DNA of 64,000 bases from Batkoa obscura. Its lineage: Eukaryota > Entomophthoromycota > Entomophthoromycetes > Entomophthorales > Batkoaceae. The stretch is from NCBI GenBank assembly GCA_030770535.1, contig JASVEC010000029.1:124001-188000 (forward strand), written 5' to 3'. Below the pieces are notes generated by a model, which saw nothing but the letters and a program-made list of their open reading frames with translations, searched no databases and was not told the origin of the DNA. The position numbers and the translations under genes were made by a program. Below, one piece after another: positions 1 to 10,249 of this stretch (the stretch's first letter is position 1; each line of letters begins with the position of its first letter).

Positions 1-435
1 ACTTCTTTAATGGCATTAAATGCTAATCACTATACTAATGATAGTAAACAATTGAGCCAAATCAAACAAATCAAAGGTGTGGTTTCCATTGACGACATAT
101 TCAATATTCCATTTTTAGTTAGTAAATATGAAGAGTGTAATGAGGAATACATCATCCCATCATTTGGAGATAACCAAATTGAATGGAAGGCAGCATCACC
201 ACAATCCGTTTCAAAAGAAGTAAATAAGATGGACTACAATCAGCTGCATAGTTACTTACTAATTGATTTTAAACAGGATACTTTAGTCAACCTTGAGCAG
301 ACGCTCGAATTTACATGTCATTTAAAAGAAATTGGATTCAATAATGTACAAGTAGTAAGTGGTGACTTTAGTGACCATAGTGATATTCTAAAAAACACTA
401 ATGTAATTGATCAAATTTATGAATTTATTTTGTAA
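1..435 (+). CDS. Kynurenine formamidase-like alpha/beta hydrolase, C-terminal part (5' end outside window)
   Basis: The reading frame is open from base 1 and ends at TAA 433-435, so this is the 3' end of a longer gene and the ATG at 10 is internal. It resembles fungal arylformamidases (BNA7 type), which hydrolyse N-formylkynurenine in tryptophan catabolism. Visible features are GVVSIDDIFNIP after the nucleophile region, which lies outside the window, a LLIDFKQDTL strand, and the C-terminal segment VVSGDFSDHSDIL, whose His would be the catalytic histidine. A decayed paralogue at 24666-25430 continues further upstream and shows the expected GGHSAD nucleophile-elbow equivalent, which supports the family call. 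The C-terminal half looks intact, with no stop or frameshift. The family is assigned from motifs; the substrate is inferred. Confidence 0.6.
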   Translation, partial: TSLMALNANHYTNDSKQLSQIKQIKGVVSIDDIFNIPFLVSKYEECNEEYIIPSFGDNQIEWKAASPQSVSKEVNKMDYNQLHSYLLIDFKQDTLVNLEQTLEFTCHLKEIGFNNVQVVSGDFSDHSDILKNTNVIDQIYEFIL

Positions 436-502
436 TCTCCATAAATAGAATTACTTCATATACTTTTTGAAATTTTAGATTCATATTTATTGTCTTTTAT
501 TT

Positions 503-601
503 GGGGGTGTTTTTCTTGGTTTCATTGCTTTTTCCATTTTTTAAGCGCTATTTGAGCAGAAAGATTGTTAGTAAAATTCTTAAACACGAAAATACATCCC
601 C
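503..601 (-). mobile_element. G4-MITE copy, 99 bp
   Basis: Begins GGGGGTGTTTTTC and ends ATACATCCCC, flanked by a perfect 4-bp duplication ATTT (499-502 and 602-605). The interior carries the family core TTTTTAAGCGCTATTTGAGC. No coding capacity. Confidence 0.85.
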
Positions 602-1422
602 ATTTATTAAAATTCTATCAATAGGATTTAGGATAGATTTTTGACTAAATCATTTGTACTATTGTTCAGTATAAAAAACTTTTGTCAAATCAATCAGATA
701 CTTTGAATATTATTTGTATTAATGTGTGTATATATTACAACATATTTTATTAAAAGTATTGAAATTAAGGAAATACAGTATATTTCAAAAATTAAATAAC
801 TTTTAAAATATCAAAACTGTTTAAGAGATCTATACCTATATTAAGCCAAAGTACTTATATAGGGTGTAATAGACTATAAAAACATATAAATGGCTATTGA
901 ATAAAAGAAAGGGGAAGAAATAAGCTTCAATTATCCATGATCTTTTATATAGTTATTGGTAAACGTTATTGTTTAAATGCTACACAATCGAAATCGAACC
1001 ATTCGTATTGTTTTGTAGATACCTCGTATTTTCATAGTATTTCAAGCATTTTATTATAAAATTGTTAGCTTTTCTACCACCTTATATCCCTATTACAGGT
1101 TTAAGAAAAACAGGGGGTCTATCAATTTAAACAAAAAGACATTTGGATCAAATTTGAAAGAATAAAAAAAAATTATTAAATGTATTATTTTTCAAGGTTT
1201 TGATAATAATATCAAAATAAACAAAAATACATTTTTAGGTAATATGATATTTAAAAAAGATAAAAACAACAAAGTTGATTAAAACAAATTTAACTTTAAA
1301 AATGAAATTTTTATTTTTATTATTTACATTATAGATTACTTCAACTAATAGTATGAATAAAATGAGAAGTAGCATTAAAAAAAATGCTAGTACTTTAAAG
1401 CTTAGAAATTTAAATAAGATTT

Positions 1423-1521
1423 GAGGATGTTTTTTTTAGTTTCATTACTTTTTCCATTTTTTAAGCGCTATTTCAACGGAAAGATTGTTAGTAAAATTCT
1501 TAAACAAAAAAATATATCCCC
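1423..1521 (-). mobile_element. G4-MITE copy, 99 bp
   Basis: Same structure as the copy at 503. Starts GAGGATGTTTTTT, ends ATATCCCC, duplication ATTT on both sides (1419-1422, 1522-1525). Confidence 0.85.
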
Positions 1522-2005
1522 ATTTAATATTTTAAAATATATTTATGATTTTATCAAAATAATTATCATGAGCTGATTGCTTTAAAATCAAATATTGAAA
1601 GCTTTTTATTATTAGTTTAACTATTAAATAATGCTTAAGTACTGAAAATATTGAACTAAGTATAAAAATAACTTATAAATTAGCTGGAAAAAATATAATT
1701 ATTAGTATTTTGCACTATAAATTAAATTAAATTAAAAAAATTAAAAGTTGTTATTAAGTATTGTAATTATTTAAAAAAACTATTAATTGGATTTACTAAT
1801 ATTATATTTGATTTAAAGAATATAAGAAAATACATTTAAGTAGTTGTTTCATTGGTGCTTATTTGGTTTTTTTAATAACATTAAGTATTAATTACTATAT
1901 TAAAAATAATAAACAATTAAATTAAATTAAATAAATCAAAAATACAATATTTATTGGTAATATATTTGATATTTTATCTTTAGCTATTAAGTATAAAAAA
2001 TATAT

Positions 2006-2102
2006 GGGGATGTATTTTTTGTTTAAAAACTTTACCAACAATCTTTCTGTTCAAATAGCACTTAAAAAATGGAAAAAGTGACAAAATCAAAAAAGCATCC
2101 CT
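2006..2102 (+). mobile_element. G4-MITE copy, 97 bp
   Basis: Starts GGGGATGTATTTTTTG, ends AAAGCATCCCT. Flanks ATAT / ATAC, an imperfect duplication suggesting an older insertion. It lies 30 bp from the LTR-like unit at 2133. Confidence 0.8.
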
Positions 2103-2132
2103 ATACTTTAATTTTTTCTCTTAGATGAGCAG

Positions 2133-2613
2133 TGTGAAATATCGCTTCATTAGCTCCATGATTGATTATAATATAATAATCAATTCAGAGTTCCTTATAT
2201 AGATTTGCTGTGAGAATTGCTACCACCTGATCACGAAGAACTTATTGTCCACGTTTTAATGTCCATATTTGGTAACGATAATAAGGAACAATTGTTATCA
2301 TGTTCCTTATATATAGCCACCCAGTTGGAGTATAAAAGAGATTCTTCAACATACCAACTCGAGGCTTTTTTAGTTGAATTACTCCCTGATAACGTATCAC
2401 TAATAAAATCACTAAGTCTTTCTGACAACATCTTACATAGATTTTACAGTAATATCTTCTATTATATTTGTTTTACATAATTCGTAGCTTATATGTATCA
2501 TTTCTATTAAGCTAAGTCTATCTTAGTTACATAAACTAAGACCGTTCGACTCAATGCAAGTTAATTAAACAAGAGTAACTTTTAACTTCGACCACTGAGT
2601 ATCAACTTTCACA
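2133..2613 (+). mobile_element. Solo LTR-like repeat, copy 1 (481 bp)
   Basis: Begins TGTGAAATATCG and ends CAACTTTCACA, flanked by a perfect 4-bp duplication GCAG (2129-2132, 2614-2617). Related copies lie at 49580-50055 (minus) and 54644-55184 (plus). A TATA-like GGAGTATAAAAGAG sits mid-unit, as expected for an LTR promoter. TG...CA ends, single units and no internal coding region suggest solo LTRs of an LTR retrotransposon; the family is unassigned. A DNA element with 7-bp inverted ends is the alternative. Divergence between copies is substantial, so it is an old fossil. Confidence 0.6.
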
Positions 2614-3342
2614 GCAGTTAGTTCAAAAAAGAGATGTAATAGTTATAATCATTTAACCTAATTTTTTTTTTAAAATTAGGCCAATTAAAAAGACCTTTTA
2701 TCCTTTGTCAATAAAACTAAGAATGTGGGAGTCGTTTCAGAATTTTTGGTCAATTATCTATTATTTGAACCAAATAGCCAACTTGTAAAACGAACCCCAC
2801 TAAATTAATAATAAAAATAGGGTAATAATGCAAAAGGAACAGGTTTAAATTTAGCCAACAATAGGAAAAATAGTTTAATATTTATGGGGTAATATTTTCA
2901 CAATTTATTTAGATTATTGTGTGTGATTTTTATTAACATTGTAAAATTGACAAATTGAGACTACTAAGAAAAATTGGGGCTCCTTTCTAAAAACGACTTC
3001 CTTTATACCTTCCAGTACATGAAGGCTCTAATGATGAATATTTTCTTATTACCTTACGAAGTTCATTGCCTATTTGATTTTTTATTTATAATTTTTCAAT
3101 TATTATTCTTTATTAAATAAAGACAAAGCTCTTACAACCCCCAAATTACAAAAGAAATATAAAAAAAAAGAAAAAAAAGTGATGAATTAGCTAAATTTAT
3201 AATGACATATTAAATCTCATTTAGTAATATATATGATAAAAAGAAAATAGGCTACAATTATTATTTTTTTAATGTATATATTTAATAAGGAAAGGAGTAA
3301 GGAAATAAAAATTTAGAATAAAAAAGTAACAAGTTAACTAAC

Positions 3343-4252
3343 TTAACATTCCATTGAATGACTATCAGAACAATCTTGATTCAATCTCATATTCATGGAA
3401 TTCAAATTAACTTTAGCATTAGGATCTTCATCCAATGCATGAATATTAGATTGAATTATATTAAATTCATTCAATTCAGGTGTATGAATAGAATCCTCTA
3501 AATCCGATTCATTCGAAGTTATATGTCTTAAAATAGGTTCAGAATCTTTAAAAATAATAGGTAACGGTCTTGGTACACTGTTAATGTCCTTTGGATTATT
3601 TTTGTTTAGAACTCGGATTATCTCTTCAATTGTTGGATATTCTTCAAATTCTTGTTGACTGTATTTGTAAATTAATTGTCCCTGTTCATTGATAATAACA
3701 GTACCACCCATCTGGAAACCATCTCCACGAAAATTCCCTGGAGTTTCTTTATTACTTTGTTTAATAGCTTTTCCTAATGATAAAAAATGATTAATACTTG
3801 TTATTATATATAAATAAATTATATATACTTGTACTCTTCCTGAACAACTTTTTTAATGATTTCAACACAGGAACTTTTTCAAAACCAAAATATTGGTAAA
3901 TACTTTTTTTAGTATCTAAATAAATTTCCCCATGCCAATAATTGCCTTTCATAAACGAAGTTAATCCTTTACAGTCAAATCCAACAGCTATTAACTTCAC
4001 ATTCAATTTTTCAAGTTCTCGCATCTGTTTACTAAGTTCTAAGGCTTCAGTGCTAGTTTTTAAATCTTAGTTTTGGAATTTAGATAAATAGATTTGTGCA
4101 TCTTACCGACATAAACAACATCCAAATCTTCTTAAAAATTTAACAACAATTATTTGATCTTTATACAACTCACTGAATAAAAAACCGTTACTAGGTTGAT
4201 ATGTGGTTTCTAAGCGTAAGTTTGGATCAATAGTATCGTATAATTTGGACAT
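3343..4252 (-). CDS. Peroxiredoxin-like (AhpC/TSA-type, PRXL2-like) protein, paralogue A
   Basis: Three exons: 4252-4107, 4052-3829 and 3773-3343, joined in phase to 266 aa. The protein has the thioredoxin-like fold signature of the PRXL2/AhpC-TSA family: LRRFGCCLCR near residue 45 (a CxxC, here Cys-Cys-Leu-Cys), then KLIAVGFDCKGL, GNYWHGEIYLD and RGDGFQMGGTVII. The usual role is thiol-based redox or antioxidant activity, probably cytosolic since no signal peptide is seen. It has a long Ser/Asn/Asp-rich C-terminal tail of about 100 residues that the two paralogues at 5575 and 7663 lack. It shares the intron directly after the CxxC with the 7663 paralogue, but the introns around the GDGF motif are absent here. 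It is divergent from the 5575 gene. The exact substrate is unknown. Confidence 0.75.
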
Positions 4253-4279
4253 TTTTATTTAATGACAATAAATATAAAG

Positions 4280-4312
4280 AAATAAAATAAAATAAAATAA
4301 AATAAAATAAAA
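4280..4312. repeat. Microsatellite, (ATAAA)n
   Basis: About seven uninterrupted 5-bp ATAAA units immediately upstream of the minus-strand gene starting at 4252. Simple repeat; no function visible. Confidence 0.85.
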
Positions 4313-5243
4313 GTATAAAATAGACTTTCTGTTATTATTTATACTTTATTCGTTATAATTCTAGTTACTTGATTGTAATAATTAGAAGTTTTGTTAATTA
4401 GTTTTATATAAATTTAGTTTAGCTTAATAATTGATAGAAATTTATTTTAATTTGGGGGAAATAAAACAAATTTTGATAACTATTCCTTTTTCTATTTGGC
4501 TCCCTTTTACATTTCATAATACCCCTTAATAGGAGGATGTTTATTATCTATTTTTTATTCACTTTTAAATCATTGATATATGTATAATAAGAAAAATATT
4601 ATTATTTAATACAATTAAAACAATAATGATAATAATAACAATAAATGATATTTTATTTTAATTTAATAACTAAATAGTTTGACTTTATTACTTCATTTTA
4701 TTTATTTTCAACTCTTTACTTTCAATTTGGAGTTGTAAGTACACCCATTATTATAATAACCCTAAAACTCAGTTATAAAAATATATAAAATTAAATTTCT
4801 AATTATAAAAAAAGCAACTGAGATTGAAAATTTGAAATAAATTTAAAACAAAGTGATAGAGATAATGTTAAACTTTAAAAATTATAGTTTTCATTTAACT
4901 TTAAAGTGAAGTTTTAAAATTACTTTTATCTTATAAACTTTAAATAAAATAATATAGTTTGATTTGATTTTATATAAATTCAGTCAAATTTAATATTTTT
5001 ATATTCAGTTTGAACTATCAAACAATCGATAATTTGAGATGTGTGAAATAAAGAACTGATGACTAAATTCAATAAATTGATGTGTCTAAAAAAACATAGT
5101 AGCAACCATGCATAATTGCAACCTTTTTTAAGCCACTACACCCAATTTTATTTAAAGTTTCAATTTTTGGTTGTAGAATTCACAATCAAATTTCTATCAG
5201 TATTCAATACAATTGAGGAATCCAAAAAAAATAGTATCAATAT
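4313..5243. other. Intergenic region, divergent promoters
   Basis: AT-rich spacer between the peroxiredoxin-like gene on the minus strand and the tRNA gene. No gene or repeat family is recognised. Confidence 0.5.
5222..5231 (-). terminator. Pol III terminator of tRNA-Leu
   Basis: Run of T residues on the minus strand shortly after the tRNA 3' end. Confidence 0.6.
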
Positions 5244-5325
5244 GATCAGGATGGGATTCGAACCCACGCCTCCGAAGAGACCGCGGCCTTAACACGGCGC
5301 CTTAGACCAACTCGGCCACCTGATC
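5244..5325 (-). tRNA. tRNA-Leu (anticodon AAG)
   Basis: The minus strand folds into a class II tRNA. The 7-bp acceptor stem is GATCAGG/CCTGATC, the D arm starts TGGCCGAGTTGG, the anticodon stem CCGTG/CGCGG closes the loop TTAAGGC with anticodon AAG, the variable arm TCTCTTCGGAGG is long as in tRNA-Leu, and the T loop contains GGTTCGAATCC. There is no intron and CCA is not encoded. An oligo-T run on the coding strand about 14 nt downstream (plus-strand A run near 5224-5231) fits a pol III terminator. Confidence 0.96.
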
Positions 5326-5574
5326 TGAATTATTAAAATTTAAATAAGTAACTTAATTATAATCAATTTATATGTGAGTTTTTTAATGAATAAAAGCCAC
5401 ATTTTAGAAAATGACCAAAAAGAAAGGGATACGAAATTCCAACATTATGATTTAATAAAAAGGGAGAATGTGTGTTTAATAATTGTAAAGTTATTAACAA
5501 TTATCAGTTTTAATAAAATAAATTGATAATATCAATAAAATTAAAGCAATATCTAATAAAAAAATCAAATAAAG

Positions 5575-6550
5575 ATGAGTTTTGAACAATTATTAGTAAC
5601 ACAAGTGACCAAAAATGGGATGAAAAAAATACATTTATCCGAAATATTAAATGGAAAAGTAGTAGTGAAACTGATGCGTCGATTTGGTTGTCCATTATGT
5701 AGGATGGAAGCGAAAGCATTATCAAGTTATAAACCAATCTTTGGTAAGTTAATGAGAGAAAAAGATATTTTAATTGATTATTTATGATAGATGGATTGGA
5801 ACTGATTGATGTGATAAGAGTTATATATTAATAATCTTTGTTTATAGATAAATACAATGTAAAATTAATTGGTATTGGGTTTGATATCAATGGGTATAAA
5901 GTAGGTTTTCCTTTTTTTTTTAAATAGTCTTTATTATAATCTAAATATTCAAATCAAATAAGGAATTCGAGCAAGGTAACTATTGGGATGGAGAATTGTA
6001 TTTAGATCAAGAAAAAAAAGTATATGATTATTTTAATTTAAAGAGAGTGACTTTATTTAATGCTATATTCGCTTTTACCAGTCCAACTACTTGTAAGTTA
6101 TTTTATTTTATTTTATTTTGATAGATTTTTTAAAAAAACTGTATAGTGAACTCCTTAAAACAGGCTAAAGAAATGGGTGTTGGTGGGAATTATACGGTAA
6201 TTAAATATTATTTTCTATATGATTGAATATTAACATAGTTTGATGCTTATTTAGAAAGGCGATGGCTTGTAATTTTAACTTATCAATTGTATAAATGGAA
6301 CATTTTTTAACATATTTTAATAGTCAATTAGGAGCCACACTATTATTTGATAATCAAGAGTTAATTTATAAATTTGAACAAGCAACGGGTAGTGATTACC
6401 CAGATATTAAAAAGATGATTGAGTTGATTGGGGGTAATTCCAATGTCATTGAGGTAAGGTTTTATACTTGAAATTACTAGTTATTGTTAATATTTGTTTT
6501 AGAATACTATTTCTCCTCATTTTCCAGTATATCATGATAATAAACTATAG
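5575..6550 (+). CDS. Peroxiredoxin-like (PRXL2-like) protein, paralogue B
   Basis: Seven exons: 5575-5743, 5848-5900, 5963-6092, 6147-6196, 6255-6268, 6324-6453 and 6503-6550, giving 197 aa. Family motifs in order: LMRRFGCPLCRMEAK (CxxC active site, near residue 38), VKLIGIGFDINGYK, GNYWDGELYLD and KGDGFQLGATLLF. This is an AhpC/TSA, thioredoxin-fold protein, probably a cytosolic thiol oxidoreductase. Exon 5 is only 14 nt long and encodes the KGDG part of the GDGF motif. Exon sizes 53, 130, 50 and 14 are identical to those of the next gene, so the two are tandem duplicates. Unlike its paralogues it has no intron after the CxxC. All introns are GT-AG and phases are consistent. Confidence 0.8.
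6255..6268 (+). other. 14-nt microexon
   Basis: AAAGGCGATGGCTT is bounded by TTTAG and GTAAT and is needed to keep the frame and the conserved GDGF motif. The tandem paralogue has the counterpart at 8416-8429. Confidence 0.75.
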
Positions 6551-7662
6551 TCTTTTCTTTTTTAAGCCATTTTATTTTGCGTTATTTTATATCGTTTGTA
6601 GCTTATAATTTATTACGTTATTTTGTATCATATGTATCTTATAGTTTATTATTTTGTATCAATTTTTAAGTGATGTATTTTTTATTCATTATTAATTTTT
6701 TCAAAAGCTTATTAAATCTTTCCGAATTGAAATATATTAGTTGATTTATAGAATAGTAATACTGAAAATTTTCAACAAATTTTTTTATTTTAAATAATAG
6801 AGATTTTGATCAAAAAACAATTGAAATAAAAAAGCAATTATATTTGTTAAGATTTTATTTAAGCCATAAAATTAATTCTCTAACAAAAATTAAAAAAAAA
6901 GAATACTTTATAAACAATAATTCTTCTATTTTTTTCAAAACAGAAACATGAAAAAACTTAATAACATTATCATCGTTATTCTATGTTATTAAATATTCTT
7001 TCACAATCATTTTAATAGTATAATTACTAATATGTAGCACCATGGTTAATTTTTTTATAAAAAATTCAAGTATGGCTAAATTATTTAATAAAACTAAAAA
7101 AATCGACTAATTACCCTAAGAATAAATACTATTAAAAAATAGAATAAATCCAAATCTCAATTTCATCTCAATAATTACGATATTAACATATTGTTGTCGG
7201 GCGATTTTATTTATAAACATTAAGTTTGAACTTTAGCCACACTAAAAGAAATTCAGCTAATTAAATTGATTTATAAAAAGACATGAATTCAATTTAATTA
7301 GTTGAAATTATTGATATGTTACAAGTTTATTTTAACCTTAACTTCAAAAATGGATTGTTGTGACTTAACAACAATGTGTTGAACACAAGTTGCGATGTTA
7401 AAGGCCATTAAATTACTAAATTTGTCTATCGATTAAAAAAAACCATAACTCAAAAAATGAAATTATGCTAAGTGGATAACTGGATAAAATAGGCTAATTG
7501 ACTAACAAAATTTCAAAAAAATGCGAAGTGTGAGTAAGGGAGTAATAATTATTAAAAATATTAAAGAAAGTATAAATATGAAACTCAACTCCAAACATTA
7601 ATTATTTGTATTAAATAAATCAATTCTATCTATTTCTATATTAACAAAAGAAACATATAACA
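6551..7662. other. Intergenic spacer
   Basis: About 1.1 kb of AT-rich sequence between tandem paralogues. No repeat family or reading frame is recognised. It includes the 3' UTR of the upstream gene and the promoter of the downstream one. Confidence 0.5.
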
Positions 7663-8752
7663 ATGACTACCGAAAAGAGTTTAATTGGACAAAAAATTAA
7701 TTTAAATATTGAAGTTAATCCCTGGGATAAACCAGAAGAAATTGTTAAACTAAATTCCGCTTGGGATCATCAAAAAGTATTATTTAAAATATTTCGAAGA
7801 TTTGGTTGTCCTTTATGTCGGTAAGTAGAGAATAATAATCTATTGTTATTGTATCTTTTTATAATATAATATATTTATGCTTTTTCATTTTATTTAGTTT
7901 AGAAGCTAAAGTACTTTCCAATTATAAAAAAGAGTTTGGTAAATTTATTTATGTTTTATTATAATAATCTTATTTATTTGTTTATTCTTAATAGAAAAAT
8001 TAAATGTTCGTGTTATTGGTATTGGATTTGATGAATTAGGTTTAAAAGTAATATAATAATAATAATATTAATATATAAACATAATATTAATAACATATTC
8101 TATTTTATAATAGGAATGGACTGAAAATAAATTTTGGGATTATGAATTATATATGGATAAACCAAGAACTTTATATAAATATTTGAATTTTAATCGTCAT
8201 AATTATTGGTCCGGTATTGTTACTTTATTTGGTGATGAAGAACGTAAGTATATTATTATTATTATTATTAAGTATTATTTATTTATTTATTTATTTATCT
8301 TTTATTTATAGAAAGAGCTTCTAGAGCTTGTAAAGAACGTGGTATCACTGGTAATATGTTGGTAAGTTTGATTAATAATTTATTAATAATTTATTAATAA
8401 TGTACTTTTATTTAGGTTGGTGATGGATTGTAATAATTAACTATACTAGTATAACAAAATAATAGAATTATTAATATAATATTTGTTTTTTAAATAGTCA
8501 ATTAGGTGGTACTTATTTACTTGATCAAGGTGGTGAAATATTATATGAATTTAAACAAAAAGGTTATGGTGATTATCCAAGTTTAAAAGAAGTTATATTT
8601 GCTGCTGGTGGGGATCCTAATATTGTTGATGTAAATATTATTTATTTTATTATTATATTAATTGTTATTTATTTATTTATTTACTTATTTATTTATAGCA
8701 TAAAGATGAAATTTTAGTACGTCATTGTAATGATGCCCAATGTCAAATTTAA
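7663..8752 (+). CDS. Peroxiredoxin-like (PRXL2-like) protein, paralogue C
   Basis: Eight exons: 7663-7820, 7898-7938, 7995-8047, 8114-8243, 8312-8361, 8416-8429, 8498-8630 and 8699-8752, giving 210 aa. Motifs: FRRFGCPLCRLEAK (CxxC), VRVIGIGFDELGLK, NKFWDYELYMDKPRTLYKY, VGDGFQLGGTYLL and a short His/Cys-containing tail, HCNDAQCQI. It belongs to the AhpC/TSA-type peroxiredoxin-like family. It shares the 14-nt microexon and four exon lengths with the gene at 5575, and keeps the intron directly after the CxxC that the gene at 3343 also has. The start is the first ATG of the open frame, preceded by an A-rich leader ending AACA. Redox activity is inferred; the partner is unknown. Confidence 0.8.
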
Positions 8753-8950
8753 ACTGATATTAAAGTTTGAAAGATGCTTTTGGTTATGTAATAAGTGATC
8801 TTTATTTAGTTTGTTGAATTTTTATTCTTGTTGATGCTTTTGAATAAAATAAACTATTTTTCTACTAAAAATTATTATAACCTATTTTTAATATTGAAAA
8901 TTAATCTTATTAAATCAAACTATATATAATATAACAGTTAAATACTATAT

Positions 8951-9048
8951 AGGGAAGTATTTTTTTGTTTAAGAATTTTACTAATAGCTTTTCCACTTAA
9001 ATAGCGCTTAAAAAATGGAAAAAGTGATGAAATAAAAAAAACACGCTC
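8951..9048 (+). mobile_element. G4-MITE copy, 98 bp
   Basis: Degenerate left end AGGGAAGTATTTTTTTG, right end AACACGCTC, with a perfect ATAT duplication (8947-8950, 9049-9052). Core CTTAAATAGCGCTTAAAAAATGG present. Confidence 0.8.
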
Positions 9049-9163
9049 ATATAGTAATATTGAGATTGTGCTTTTTAATTTGATTACTATTTTCATTTTT
9101 TATATAATAAAAGATTTGAACAATTCGTTAATTAGGTTTATCAACAAAAAAAAGACAGTATAT

Positions 9164-9261
9164 GGGGATGTATTTTTTGTTTAAGAATTTTACTAACAAT
9201 CTTTCCGCTCAAATAGCGCTTAAAAGATAGAAAAAGTAATGAAACAAAAAAAAACACCCTC
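9164..9261 (+). mobile_element. G4-MITE copy, 98 bp
   Basis: GGGGATGTATTTTTTG ... AAAACACCCTC, ATAT duplication on both sides. It ends 38 bp downstream of the stop codon of the minus-strand gene at 9299, so it lies in or next to that gene's 3' UTR. Confidence 0.85.
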
Positions 9262-9298
9262 ATATATATGAAAATCACTTTATTTATTTATTTTTTAA

Positions 9299-9896
9299 CT
9301 ACTTTAACATAGTCAATTTATTACTCCATTTTTTAGGTAAAAATCGACTCCACATTCTTTTTAATATTGGATAAAAATAAACATTTTTACCAAATAAATT
9401 GGAAAATGTAAATAACAATAATGAATAAGTTGGTAATCCTAATAACACAGAACTTATTCTATAACTCCATGGGCCTTCTTTTAGGGAACCTATATAAAAA
9501 AGATAAATGCTTAGTTCTCTTAATACTCTTTTTTTACATACTATTAATTACTAATTCATTGAAATTATTTTTTGATTTAATAGTAGTAATATCAAAAAAA
9601 AACATTGTATTATAAAATGAATCTATATCTATTATTAAAAATAGATCAATTTATTCCTTACCTTTTAAGCCAAACAGATTATTTAATAAAGGTCTTGAAA
9701 TATAAACCGAAGTGGAGCCAGTGATAGCAAAGATGCCCATAATTAATATAAAATCTTTATAAAATAAGAATGAATTTTTTGGATGTGGAGATATTTTTTC
9801 AAATAATGTTCGTTTGATTAATAAATTATCATTAAAATGGAATGTACTTTTTAGTTTTGTTGGTTTAATACTTGTAGTTAATCGTGTTAGTAACAT
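9299..9896 (-). CDS. Conserved small membrane protein, probably mitochondrial inner membrane
   Basis: Two exons, 9896-9662 and 9489-9299, joined G|GT in phase to give 141 aa. The basic, Asp/Glu-poor N-terminus (MLLTRLTTSIKPTKLK) looks like a mitochondrial presequence. Then comes a membrane segment FILIMGIFAITGSTSVYI followed by RPLLNN and GLKGSLKEGPWSYRISSV, a second hydrophobic stretch (LGLPTYSLLLFTFSNLFG) and a basic C-terminus. The 'ITGSTS...RP...GL.GS...GPWSYR' pattern is one I recall from an uncharacterised family of two-TM mitochondrial/bacterial proteins (possibly the DUF6787 group). The function is not known. The second exon was recovered by splicing and fits the family pattern, which strengthens the model. 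Confidence 0.65.
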
Positions 9897-10249
9897 ATTC
9901 GATATAATAATTGATTATTTGTATTTGATTTAAAATCGGGTTTATATGAGTCTTGGTTGAGGCTTAAAAAAATAATATCTTTTATTATTGATATAAAAAT
10001 ATATACAAGTATTATACTATTTTCTTAAAAAATAAAAAATAACAAATATTAAAAAATGATCAAATGTAAAATTTAGTTTAATAACCAATCATAAGCTTTG
10101 ATCTTTTATCTCATTAATTTAAATAATTAATTTCTTCATTAATATATTAATATCATCAAAAAAATAAATGAAAAACATTCTATATTAATTGAACAAAAGT
10201 TATATTATTTAAAAATTACATTTATTTATAAATAAACTCCCTACTGTTC

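Larger units (their letters stand above)
436..3342. other. Intergenic region with repeats
   Basis: No supportable host gene. It contains three G4-MITE copies (503-601, 1423-1521, 2006-2102) and a solo-LTR-like unit (2133-2613). The remainder is AT-rich sequence with no recognisable feature. Confidence 0.6.

Noticed and set aside
2217-2480. 87-codon plus-strand ORF and the antisense ORF at 2231-2431
   Set aside because: Both lie inside the LTR-like repeat and are not conserved between its copies.
5744-5787. Extension of the first exon of the 5575 gene to an in-frame stop at 5787
   Set aside because: The GTAAGT at 5744 and the perfect family match of the spliced product show this is intron.
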